A stretch of 64,000 nucleotides of DNA, from contig JBBEAM010000001.1 of the NCBI GenBank assembly GCA_040882845.1, forward strand, positions 1 to 64,000, in the 5' to 3' direction. This stretch comes from JBBEAM01 sp040882845 (GTDB taxonomy: Bacteria > Pseudomonadota > Alphaproteobacteria > Kiloniellales > DSM-21159). The stretch's first letter is position 1; each line of letters opens with the position of its first letter. The translations under genes were made by a program, and so were the position numbers. Of this stretch, positions 16,733 to 24,547 are shown one piece after another. Under the pieces are notes generated by a model, which did no database searches, was not told the DNA's origin, and saw only the letters and a list, made by a program, of their open reading frames with translations.

Positions 16733-17982
16733 CGCGGCGCACCCTCGCCAAGCCGCGCGGCGAGCCGCTCGATTCCCGCTTCCATGGCGAAGTCGGCGCG
16801 CACCCGGCGGCAGCCGGCGGTGCCGAGACGCTTGCGCAGCGCCGGATCGCGACTCAGCTCGGCCAAGGCGGCGGCCAGGGCCTGGCGGTCGCCGGGCGGC
16901 ACCAAGCGGCCGGTGACGCCGTCCTCGATCAGTTCCGGGATCGCCGAGACCGCGGTGCTGAGACAGGGCAACCCCTGGGACTGCGCCTCCATCAGCACGT
17001 TAGGCAGGCCGTCGCGGTCGCCGTCGGCAGCGATCTTGCTGGCCAGCACGAAGAGATCCGCCTCGGCGTAGCGGGTGAAGACCTCCGCCTGAGACTGGGC
17101 GCCGAGCCAGTCGATCCGTTCGGCGAGACCGAGGCGCGCGGCCAGTGCCTTGAGCTCCTTGCCAAGCTCGCCGCCGCCGATGTGAGTCAGCCGCCAGTGC
17201 AGCTCCGGCGGCAGCGCCGCCAGGGCGTGCAGCAGGTCGTCGTAGCCCTTCTTCTCCACCGCCCGGCCGACCGAGATCAGCCGCAGGGGATCCCCGGGAT
17301 CGCTGCCGTCGCGCAGTGACACGCGCCGGGGCGCGTCGGGCAGGCGGGAGAAATCCAGGCCATGATAGATCAGCAGGATCTTCGCCGGATCGCCGCTCAG
17401 GCTTCTCAGGTGCTCTGCGCCGCTCAGCGTACAGGTTGCCAGCCAGTCCAGCTCGGCCAGCTTCTCGCGCTTTTCCCACTCGGGGATGGTCCAGATGTCG
17501 CGGGCATGAGCCGAGGCGGCCCAGGGCAGGCCGCGCAGCAGCGCCGTATAGCGCGCCACGGAAGCCGGGGTGTGCAGAAAGTGGACGTAGAGCTGTGCGA
17601 TATCGCGCGGCAGCTCGCGCGCCAGCACCGCGGCCTGACCGAAGCGGCGCAGCCGGTTGACGGTGAAATCGCGCCGCAGATCCCTGAGGAAGGCGCGAAC
17701 CGCCCTGGCAAAGCCCGGCAGGCGCAGCGACGCGGCCAGACCGCGCAGCACCCGCAGCGGCTCCTGATGCAGGTACTCCGGCAGATAGGCAACCGGAGCC
17801 TGGATCTCGCGGTGGATCGGATGGATGTCGGGGTCGTAGGGACGGCGCAGGGAGACGATCTCGATGGCGAAGCCGCGCCGCTCCAGCGCCAGTATCTCCT
17901 GGGCGATGAAGGTTTCCGACAGGCGCGGATAGCCTTTCAGCAGCAGGGCGATCCGGCGGGCGCTTCCCGGCGTTTGCGTCAT
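16729..17982 (-). CDS. Glycosyltransferase family 4 protein
   Basis: 417-residue GT-B enzyme of the colanic-acid/exopolysaccharide type. The N-terminus LLLKGYPRLSETFIAQEILALERRG is the hallmark of that subgroup (K-x-YP-x-L-SETFI). The C-terminal domain shows LRLISVGRAVEKKGYDDLLHA, LTHIGGGELGKELKALA and the donor motif DGDRDGLPNVLMEAQSQGLP. It begins the overlapping part of the operon, 64 bp downstream of the first gene (18047-19291). The subgroup resemblance points to exopolysaccharide or glycolipid synthesis. Confidence 0.9.
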   Translation of the reverse strand: MTQTPGSARRIALLLKGYPRLSETFIAQEILALERRGFAIEIVSLRRPYDPDIHPIHREIQAPVAYLPEYLHQEPLRVLRGLAASLRLPGFARAVRAFLRDLRRDFTVNRLRRFGQAAVLARELPRDIAQLYVHFLHTPASVARYTALLRGLPWAASAHARDIWTIPEWEKREKLAELDWLATCTLSGAEHLRSLSGDPAKILLIYHGLDFSRLPDAPRRVSLRDGSDPGDPLRLISVGRAVEKKGYDDLLHALAALPPELHWRLTHIGGGELGKELKALAARLGLAERIDWLGAQSQAEVFTRYAEADLFVLASKIAADGDRDGLPNVLMEAQSQGLPCLSTAVSAIPELIEDGVTGRLVPPGDRQALAAALAELSRDPALRKRLGTAGCRRVRADFAMEAGIERLAARLGEGAPR

Positions 17983-18046
17983 GCTGCGGTTGTCGGCGAT
18001 TTGTCGGCGGCGGTCCAGCGCTCTCTCCGGCGTCGGGCGGGGCCGG

Positions 18047-19291
18047 TCAATCGCGGGCGGCGGCGATCTTGACCTTGTTGCGGCCGCGCGCGAGCCACTG
18101 CTTGGTCAGCTTGACCACATTACGCCGGCCGTGCAGCAGGCCGGGCACCACCTGTTCCGAGGGCTGCGCCTGATAGGGCAGGCCGCGCAGCGCCGTCGCC
18201 ATCACCTTGGCGTCGCGCTCGCCGTCGTCGACCAGCATGCGCACCAGGCCCAGCTCCTGCGCCCGGCTGGCGCGAATGTACTGTTCGAGCCGCGGCACGG
18301 TACGCGGCACCATCAGGGCCCGCTTGTCGAAGGAGAGGATCTCGCAGAAGGTGTTGTAACCGCCCATGCAGACCACGCCGACGGCGCGGTCGAGCAGGCT
18401 TTCGACGTGGGAATTGAAAGTGATCGCCTCGACGTTGTTCATGCGGTTGGCCCGGCGCAGGAAGTCCGACTGCAGCTCCGAACCCATGAAAGGTCCGAGC
18501 ACCAGCAACAGCGGATAAGGCATCTTGGAGTCGGTCTCGTAGGCGCGCAGCACCCAGTCGATGATCTCGTCGCCGTCGCCGCCGCCGCCGATAGTGACCA
18601 GCACGAAGGGATCCTTGATCTTCTCCAGCACCAGGGGCTGCACGTTGGTTGAGACGTCGCGGCGCAGATAGCCGGTGTAGGTCAGGCGGTTGCGTAGCGA
18701 GGCCGGCATCTCGATCCCGGCCAGCGGGTCGCAGACCTGTGGCAGGCCATAGATCCAGATGTCGTCGTAGAACTCGGTCAACGCCGGCACGGCGTGCTTG
18801 CGCTCCCATTCCTGGGCCAGCTGCTCGGCCTCGTCCATGACATCGCGCAGGCCCAGGATGCAGGGCGTACCGCGATCGTGCAGCAGGCGCAGCGTCGGTT
18901 CGACCTCGCCCCGCAGGCCGAGCGGTTCCTTATCGACCAGAAAGAGATCGGGGTCGAAGGCATCCGCGGTATTGAGGATGATCGAGGCGCGCAGCGCCAT
19001 GGTCTGTTCGATATCGAGCGGCAGCTTCAAAGAAGTGTAGTTGCCGTCCTTCAGCTTGATCACGCCGGGGATGCGTACGAAGTCGACGCGGGCGCGGAAA
19101 TCGAAGGAGCCGATGATCGGCGAGCCTGAAAGGATCAGCACGGAAAGAGTGTCGTCGGAGGCGACCAGGGCGTGCGCGATCTCCCGGCAACGCCGCAAAT
19201 GGCCGAGGCCGAAGGAATCGTGGCTGTAAATCAGTACCCGTTTGCCGCGCGACAACTCCGGCGAGGCTGGCGGGGCCTTGAAGTTTGGCAT
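18047..19291 (-). CDS. Predicted glycosyltransferase (COG4671 family)
   Basis: 414 residues. The N-terminus RVLIYSHDSFGLGHLRRCREIAHAL is characteristic of the COG4671 family of MurG-like GT-B proteins, and the second half has FVLVTIGGGGDGDEIID, VCMGGYNTFCEILSF and LMVPRTVPRLEQYIRA. It is probably the first gene of the minus-strand glycan operon ending at 13861, with its promoter in the 187-bp gap shared with the divergent ABC-like gene. It is distantly similar to the operon's last gene, and the pair may act on successive steps. Confidence 0.87.
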   Translation of the reverse strand: MPNFKAPPASPELSRGKRVLIYSHDSFGLGHLRRCREIAHALVASDDTLSVLILSGSPIIGSFDFRARVDFVRIPGVIKLKDGNYTSLKLPLDIEQTMALRASIILNTADAFDPDLFLVDKEPLGLRGEVEPTLRLLHDRGTPCILGLRDVMDEAEQLAQEWERKHAVPALTEFYDDIWIYGLPQVCDPLAGIEMPASLRNRLTYTGYLRRDVSTNVQPLVLEKIKDPFVLVTIGGGGDGDEIIDWVLRAYETDSKMPYPLLLVLGPFMGSELQSDFLRRANRMNNVEAITFNSHVESLLDRAVGVVCMGGYNTFCEILSFDKRALMVPRTVPRLEQYIRASRAQELGLVRMLVDDGERDAKVMATALRGLPYQAQPSEQVVPGLLHGRRNVVKLTKQWLARGRNKVKIAAARD

Positions 19292-19478
19292 GGACCCCCC
19301 TGCTCGAACGACGCCCTTTCCCGGCGGGACGGAGCGCGCCCAGCCGCAGGAACTATGCCATAGGGGCCGATTGGGCTGAAAGACCGCATTTTGTGAAAGA
19401 TTTCCGCAGCGGTTTCCCTTGTTTCGCTAGCCTCGGCTCGACAAGATGGGCGCCCAAACAGGCGCCTGGCGGGGGCAG
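19292..19478. promoter_or_regulatory. Divergent intergenic region between glycosyltransferase operon and ABC-like gene
   Basis: This 187-bp spacer must hold the promoters of both the minus-strand glycosyltransferase operon and the plus-strand ABC-like/cNMP-binding pair. It contains an AT-richer patch (around 19385-19425). I could not identify a confident -35/-10 pair or operator by eye. Confidence 0.5.
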
Positions 19479-22211
19479 ATGGAGCCGAACCTTTTCAAAT
19501 ACATCTGGCGCTACAGCAGGCGCGAGCAAATCGGGATCCTGCTTCTGGTGGCGATCTCGCTGCCGTTTTATTTCATATCGCTGAGCGTTCCCAAGGACAT
19601 CGTCAATACCGGGATCATCGGCCAGGGCTACGCCGGGCCCGGCGACACCCAGTCCTTCCTGGCCTTCGACCTGCCGCTGTCGGAAACGCTGTTCGGCGCC
19701 CCGATCACTCTGTTCGAGGGCTTCCAGCTCGAGCAGGAATCCATGCTGCTCGGGCTATCCTTCACCTTCCTGGCGCTGGTCATCGTCAACGGCCTGTTCA
19801 AGTTCCAGATCAACACCGCCAAGGGGCGCCTGGGCGAGCGCATGCTGCGCCGCCTGCGCTTCGAGCTGGCCGACCGCCTGCTGCGCTTCCGCATCCTCAG
19901 CCTGCGCAAGATGAAGGGCGCCGAGGTCGCGACCATGGTCAAGGACGAGGTCGAGCCGCTCGGCGGCTTCATCGGCGACGCCTTCGTCACCCCGGCCTTT
20001 CTTGGCGGCCAGGCGCTGACCGCCATGGCCTTCATCATGGTGCAGTCGCTCTGGCTCGGGCTGATCGCCGGCGCCATCGTCCTGGTCCAGGCGCTGCTGA
20101 TTCCGAAGCTGCGCAAGCGCATCCTGGTGCTCGGCCGGCAGCGGCAGTTGACGGCGCGCGCGCTGGCCGGGCGGATCAGCGAACTGCTCGACGGGGCCAC
20201 CGAGGTGCACGCCAACGACGCGACCCACTGGGAGAGGGCCGAGATCTCGAACCGCCTGGGACTGATTTTCGGGATCCGCTTCGAAATCTTCCAGCGCAAG
20301 TTTTTCGTCAAGTTTCTCAACAACTTCCTCTCCCAACTCACGCCCTTCATCTTCTATGCCCTGGGCGGAATCCTGGCGCTGCGCGGCTCGCTGGATATCG
20401 GCGCGCTGGTTGCGGTGATTGCCGCCTACAAGGATCTGCCGGGGCCGGTGCGCGACCTGATCAACTGGGAGCAGCAGCGCAACGACGTACAGATCAAGTA
20501 CGAGCAGGTGATCGAGCAGTTCCAGCCGGGCGAGATCATCGAGCCGGAGATGCAGGACCCTGAGGCCGACGACGGCCAGCCGCTGAGCGGCGCGATCGTC
20601 TTTTCCTCGGTCAGCCTGGCCGACGATAGCGACAACAACCTGATCGAGGGGGTCACCCTGAACCTGCCGCTCGACTCGGCGACGGCGGTGGTCGGCGACA
20701 GCGGCAGCGGCAAGGAGTACCTGCCGCAGCTGATCGTTGGGCTGCTGCCGGCGGGCGGCGGCACGCTCACGCTCGGCGGGCGCGACGTCGGCAAGCTGCC
20801 CGAGGCGGTGATCGGGCGGCGGCTCGGCTATGCCGACAACGATTCCTATCTCTTTCCCTCCTCGGTGCGCGAGAACCTGCTCTACGGCGTCAAGCATCGG
20901 CCGCTACGCGAGGCCGACTACGACGAGGAAGCCAAGAAGGAGTGGGACGCCGCGCGCGCGGAAGCCGGCCGTTCGGCCAATTCGCTCTATGACATCAATG
21001 CCGACTGGATCGACTACGAAGCGCTTGGGGTCACCAACGAGGAGGAGCTGCGCGCGCATCTGCTGCGCGCCGTCGCCCTGGTCGGCTTCGAGGACGACGT
21101 CTACCGCTACGGCCTCTACGGGGCGATCGACCCCGAGGAGCGGCCGCAGGTCGCCGAGGGCGTGCTGCAGGCGCGCGCGGCCCTGGCCAAGCGGCTGGAG
21201 GCGGAGGGCTTCACCGACCTGGTGGCCCGCTTCGACCGCGATTCCTACAACATGAACGCGACTCTGGCGGAGAACCTGCTGTTCGGCACCCCGACCAAGC
21301 CGGACTATGCTCCCGACGCCCTGGGCGGCAATCGTCTGGTGATCGGCATTCTCGACGACATGGGCCTGACCGGGAAGCTCCAGGAAATGGGCTTGAAGAT
21401 CGCCGAGTTCACCGTCGAGATCTTCGCCGACCTTCCGCCCGGACACCCCTTCTTCGACCAGTTCAGCTTCATCACCGCCGACGACCTGCCGGACTACGAG
21501 GCCATCGTGGGCCGGGCCGAGAAGGACGATGTCTCCAGCCTCAACGAAGCCGACCGGACTCTGCTGCTCGGCCTGCCGTTCCGCTATGTCGAGGCGCGTC
21601 ACCGGCTGGATCTGGTCGATGCGGCCTTCGCCGCGAAGGTTGTCGAGGCGCGCCAAACCCTGGCAAAAACCATCGAGGACAAGGATCCCGGCGCCGTCGC
21701 CTTCTACGATCTGGAAAGCTACAACGGCGTCGCCAGCCTGCTCGACAACGTGCTGTTCGGACGCCTGGTCTACGGCCGGGCCGAGGCGCAGGAGACCCTG
21801 GAGCGGATCATCGGCGAGGTGCTTTCCGAGCTCGACCTGCGCGAGGCGGTGCTCGCCGCCGGGCTGGACTATCAGGTGGGGATCGGCGGCAACCGCTTGT
21901 CGGCGACCCAGCGGCAGAAAACCGCCCTGGCCCGCGCCCTGGTCAAGCGTCCCGACCTCTTGGTCATCAACGAGGCCACGGCGGTGATGGACGGCGCGAC
22001 GCGCAGCCGCATCGTCGAGCGCGTTCTCGAGGCGCGGCGGCAGGAAGAGGAAGGCCGCCGCGGCATCTTCTGGACCCTGGAACGCGCCACCCTGGCCCAG
22101 CATTTCGACCAGGTGGTGGTGATGAAGAACGGCCGCGTCGCCGAAGTCGGCGGCTTCGAGGAATTGAACAAGGACGGCACGGCGCTTGCCGGACTGCTAT
22201 CATCGGATTGA
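19479..22211 (+). CDS. ABC-exporter-like membrane protein with degenerate ATPase motifs and a large insertion
   Basis: 910 residues from ATG 19479 (MEPNLFKYIWRYSRREQ; an in-frame ATG at 19446 adds 11 residues). About residues 1-345 resemble a type IV exporter transmembrane domain. The ATPase domain is strongly modified. Walker A is GDSGSGKE (406-413, Glu for Ser/Thr); the Q-loop position reads Asn (ADNDSYLF); the signature is LSATQ (807-811); Walker B is LLVINEAT (N831 for Asp, E832 kept); the H-loop His is Leu (WTLER, L867). Walker A and signature are about 395 residues apart instead of about 100. The extra segment carries repeated ENLLFG-type units. The reading frame is intact, so it is not simply decayed. 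It is followed by a cNMP-binding gene. ATP hydrolysis is doubtful. Confidence 0.88.
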   Translation: MEPNLFKYIWRYSRREQIGILLLVAISLPFYFISLSVPKDIVNTGIIGQGYAGPGDTQSFLAFDLPLSETLFGAPITLFEGFQLEQESMLLGLSFTFLALVIVNGLFKFQINTAKGRLGERMLRRLRFELADRLLRFRILSLRKMKGAEVATMVKDEVEPLGGFIGDAFVTPAFLGGQALTAMAFIMVQSLWLGLIAGAIVLVQALLIPKLRKRILVLGRQRQLTARALAGRISELLDGATEVHANDATHWERAEISNRLGLIFGIRFEIFQRKFFVKFLNNFLSQLTPFIFYALGGILALRGSLDIGALVAVIAAYKDLPGPVRDLINWEQQRNDVQIKYEQVIEQFQPGEIIEPEMQDPEADDGQPLSGAIVFSSVSLADDSDNNLIEGVTLNLPLDSATAVVGDSGSGKEYLPQLIVGLLPAGGGTLTLGGRDVGKLPEAVIGRRLGYADNDSYLFPSSVRENLLYGVKHRPLREADYDEEAKKEWDAARAEAGRSANSLYDINADWIDYEALGVTNEEELRAHLLRAVALVGFEDDVYRYGLYGAIDPEERPQVAEGVLQARAALAKRLEAEGFTDLVARFDRDSYNMNATLAENLLFGTPTKPDYAPDALGGNRLVIGILDDMGLTGKLQEMGLKIAEFTVEIFADLPPGHPFFDQFSFITADDLPDYEAIVGRAEKDDVSSLNEADRTLLLGLPFRYVEARHRLDLVDAAFAAKVVEARQTLAKTIEDKDPGAVAFYDLESYNGVASLLDNVLFGRLVYGRAEAQETLERIIGEVLSELDLREAVLAAGLDYQVGIGGNRLSATQRQKTALARALVKRPDLLVINEATAVMDGATRSRIVERVLEARRQEEEGRRGIFWTLERATLAQHFDQVVVMKNGRVAEVGGFEELNKDGTALAGLLSSD
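21162..21761 (+). repeat. Diverged internal protein repeat inside the ABC-like gene
   Basis: Two segments encode similar 41-42-residue units: 21162-21287 (residues 562-603) and 21639-21761 (residues 721-761). Both start V-x-[QE]-A-R-x-x-L-A-K and end [DE]-S-Y-N-x-x-A-[ST]-L-x-[ED]-N-x-L-F-G. The tail also matches the normal post-Q-loop segment at 20841-20888 (DSYLFPSSVRENLLYG), giving three copies of that motif in one ATPase domain. Confidence 0.75.
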
Positions 22212-22245
22212 CCATCGCGCGCAGCGGGCGCGCAGGGAGAAGGCC

Positions 22246-22689
22246 ATGGGTGTCGAGGAAGAAGTCAAGGTTCTGAAGCGGATACCGCTGTTCGCCAACA
22301 TCGACGCGGCGAAACTAAAGCTCATGGCCTTCGCCAGCGAGCGGCTGTCCTTTACCCCCGGGCAATACCTCTGCAAGCAGGGCGATGTCGGCGATGCCGC
22401 CTACATCATCATCGACGGCGAAGCCGACGTGGTGCTGGAAAGCGAGGAGGGAAACCTCACCGTTGCCTCGGTCGGCCAGAACGATATCGTCGGTGAAATC
22501 GCCATCCTGATCGATGTGCCGCGCACCGCGTCGATCGTGGCGACCAGCGAGGTCGTGGCCCTGAAGGTCACCAAGGAACTGTTCTTCCGCATGGTGACCG
22601 ACTTCCCGGAGATGTCGGTGGAGATCATGCGCGTGCTCGCGCATCGCCTGGAAGCGGCCAACGCGCGGCTGCGCCGCCAGGCGAGCTAG
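22246..22689 (+). CDS. Stand-alone cyclic-nucleotide-binding domain protein
   Basis: 147 residues made of one CRP-type cNMP-binding beta-roll plus a C-terminal helix; no DNA-binding helix-turn-helix. The phosphate-binding cassette is complete: GEIAILIDVPRTASIVA, including the Glu that contacts the ribose 2'-OH and the Arg that contacts the cyclic phosphate. ATG 22246 has AGGGAGA 6 nt upstream. It lies 34 bp after the ABC-like gene and is probably cotranscribed. Expected role is a cAMP- or cGMP-responsive regulatory subunit for the neighbouring membrane protein; this is inference from adjacency. Confidence 0.9.
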   Translation: MGVEEEVKVLKRIPLFANIDAAKLKLMAFASERLSFTPGQYLCKQGDVGDAAYIIIDGEADVVLESEEGNLTVASVGQNDIVGEIAILIDVPRTASIVATSEVVALKVTKELFFRMVTDFPEMSVEIMRVLAHRLEAANARLRRQAS

Positions 22690-22692
22690 CTT

Positions 22693-23487
22693 TTACTCGA
22701 GATCGACGATCACCGGTGTGTGGTCGGACGGCTTCTCCCAGGTGCGGCTGTCCTTGTAGATCTGCAGCCCGGAGATTTCCGGCAGTAGCCCGGGCGAAGC
22801 CCAGGCGTGATCCAGGCGCCAGCCGTAGTTCTTTTCGAAGGACTGGGGAAAGCGATAGCCCCACCAGGAATAGAGCGGCTGCTCCGGCGGCACGAAGTGC
22901 CGGGCGACGTCGGTCAGCTTGCCGGCCTCCAGCAGCCGGGCGATTTTGCCGGACTCCGTCGGGGTGTGGCCGACGCTGCGGACCAGGCGCTTATGGTTCC
23001 AGACGTCGGTTTCCAGCGGCGCCACGTTCATGTCGCCGACCAGTAGCACGCAGTCGCGTTGCGCCGTGCCGCTGCGCAAGGCCGCCCAGTCGGCCATCTC
23101 GTCGAGGAACCGCAGCTTGTGGGCGAACTTGTCGTTCGCCTCCGGGTCCGGGGTCGGGCCGCCGGAGGGGACGTAAAAATTATGCAGCTCGAGGCCGTTT
23201 TCGAAGATCGCGCAGGCGTGGCGTTTGTCGTCCTTGCCGCACCAGATGTCGCTGCGGCTTTCGCGGAAGGGCAGGCGCGAGAGAATCGCGACGCCGTTGT
23301 AGCCCTTCTGGCCGTGGATCGCCTGATGGGTATAGCCGAGTTGCTTGAGCGTCTCGGCGGGGAAGTCCTCGTCGCGGACCTTGGTTTCCTGCAGGCAGAG
23401 CACGTCTGGCGCGTGGCTTTCCGCCAGGCGCGCGATGTGATCGCTGCGCTGACGCACCGAGTTGACGTTCCAGGAGGCGATTCTCAT
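22693..23487 (-). CDS. xthA: Exodeoxyribonuclease III
   Basis: 264-residue Mg-dependent endonuclease/exonuclease/phosphatase-fold enzyme for base-excision repair (AP endonuclease and 3'-exonuclease). Visible motifs are MRIASWNVNSVRQR (Asn of the active site), LCLQETKV (metal-binding Glu), NFYVPSGG, LLVGDMNVAP (D-x-N) and the C-terminal RLDHAWASPGL and SDHTPVIVDLE (catalytic Asp-His). Length matches bacterial XthA. ATG 23487 starts the family N-terminus. Convergent with the cNMP-binding gene, 3 bp apart. Confidence 0.95.
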   Translation of the reverse strand: MRIASWNVNSVRQRSDHIARLAESHAPDVLCLQETKVRDEDFPAETLKQLGYTHQAIHGQKGYNGVAILSRLPFRESRSDIWCGKDDKRHACAIFENGLELHNFYVPSGGPTPDPEANDKFAHKLRFLDEMADWAALRSGTAQRDCVLLVGDMNVAPLETDVWNHKRLVRSVGHTPTESGKIARLLEAGKLTDVARHFVPPEQPLYSWWGYRFPQSFEKNYGWRLDHAWASPGLLPEISGLQIYKDSRTWEKPSDHTPVIVDLE

Positions 23488-23526
23488 GGGGCTCTTCCCT
23501 TGCGGCAAACCGAGGCCCACAAAGTC

Positions 23527-23559
23527 GGAACGCCCGGTTGGGGGGCGACCGGGCGTTCC
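23527..23559. other. 12-bp perfect inverted repeat upstream of exonuclease III
   Basis: A perfect 12-bp stem (23527-23538 with 23548-23559) with a 9-nt loop lies between the amidotransferase-like gene and xthA, both on the minus strand. No T-run follows on either strand, so it is a poor intrinsic terminator; it could be a structured leader or a termination aid. Confidence 0.55.
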
Positions 23560-23701
23560 TCACTTTACGAAGATCCGGCGGATGCATCGCAGGGGACCGT
23601 TTTGCATCCACCGTCCGGTTCGTTGCGGTGAACCGGCTTCTGTTCCTATAAATAGGCTGCCCTGCGGCGCTTACAATACCCGCAAGACGAATCTCAAAAA
23701 G

Positions 23702-24487
23702 TTATGAGACCTGCCGGCGCAGCTCGCTCGCACCGGCGTTACGCGCCGCGCGCGCCCGGGCGCGGTCTCCGAAAGCTTTGAAAAGACTGGCGGAATTCGC
23801 GTTCTCTAGAGCCTTGTATTCAGGATGCCATTGCACGCCCAGGGCGAAGTCCTTGGCGTCCTTGACCCAAACCGCTTCGATGGTGCCGTCTTCCGCGGTC
23901 GCTTCGACCTCGAGCCGGGGCGCTAGATCCTGAATCGCCTGACGGTGCAGGGAGTTGATCATGATCTCCTCGCTTTGCAGCAGGCTGGAGAGGTGGCCGC
24001 CGGGGGTCAGCCGTGCCTTCTGGTGGCTGCCGTACTGGATATCGAGGTCGCTATCCTTGGGCCGGCGGTGGTCGCTGCGTCCGGGCAGGCTGTGCACCGC
24101 GGGGGTCAGGGTGCCGCCCAGCGCCACGTTGAGCTCTTGATGGCCGCGGCAGATCGCGAACAGCGGCACGCCCGCGTCGAGCGCGGCGCGGATCAGCGGC
24201 AGCGTGGTGGCGTCGCGCGCCGCGTCGTGGGGCTCGTGCTCCGGCGTGGCGTCGTGGCCGTAGAGGCTGGGATGGACGTTGGAGGGGCTGCCGGTGAACA
24301 GCAGTCCGTCGAGCCGCGACAGCAGCTCGGGAATGTCGTACTCGTCGCCGAAGGCCGGGATCACCAGCGGGATCGCCTCGGCCGCCTCGGCCACGGCGCG
24401 CAGGTATTTGTCGCCGACGGCATGGAACGGCAGCTCGTCGATCTCCTTCAGGCAGGCCGGTACGCCGACGATCGGTCTCGAGGTCAT
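23702..24487 (-). CDS. Gamma-glutamyl-gamma-aminobutyrate hydrolase family protein (peptidase C26)
   Basis: 261-residue class I glutamine-amidotransferase-like hydrolase of the PuuD group. The nucleophile is C113 in LFAICRGHQELN, and the catalytic His-Glu is in GVQWHPEY. The oxyanion region GLLFTGSPSNVHPSLYG also matches. ATG 24487 is preferred to the in-frame GTG at 24511. PuuD cleaves gamma-glutamyl-GABA in putrescine degradation, but no other puu gene is present here, so the substrate is not fixed by context. Confidence 0.9.
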   Translation of the reverse strand: MTSRPIVGVPACLKEIDELPFHAVGDKYLRAVAEAAEAIPLVIPAFGDEYDIPELLSRLDGLLFTGSPSNVHPSLYGHDATPEHEPHDAARDATTLPLIRAALDAGVPLFAICRGHQELNVALGGTLTPAVHSLPGRSDHRRPKDSDLDIQYGSHQKARLTPGGHLSSLLQSEEIMINSLHRQAIQDLAPRLEVEATAEDGTIEAVWVKDAKDFALGVQWHPEYKALENANSASLFKAFGDRARARAARNAGASELRRQVS

Positions 24488-24547
24488 GGAGGGTCCCTTG
24501 GTAATTGGCACGTTCCATAGCTAGCGCTATCTTGCGCGGCGCGCAAG

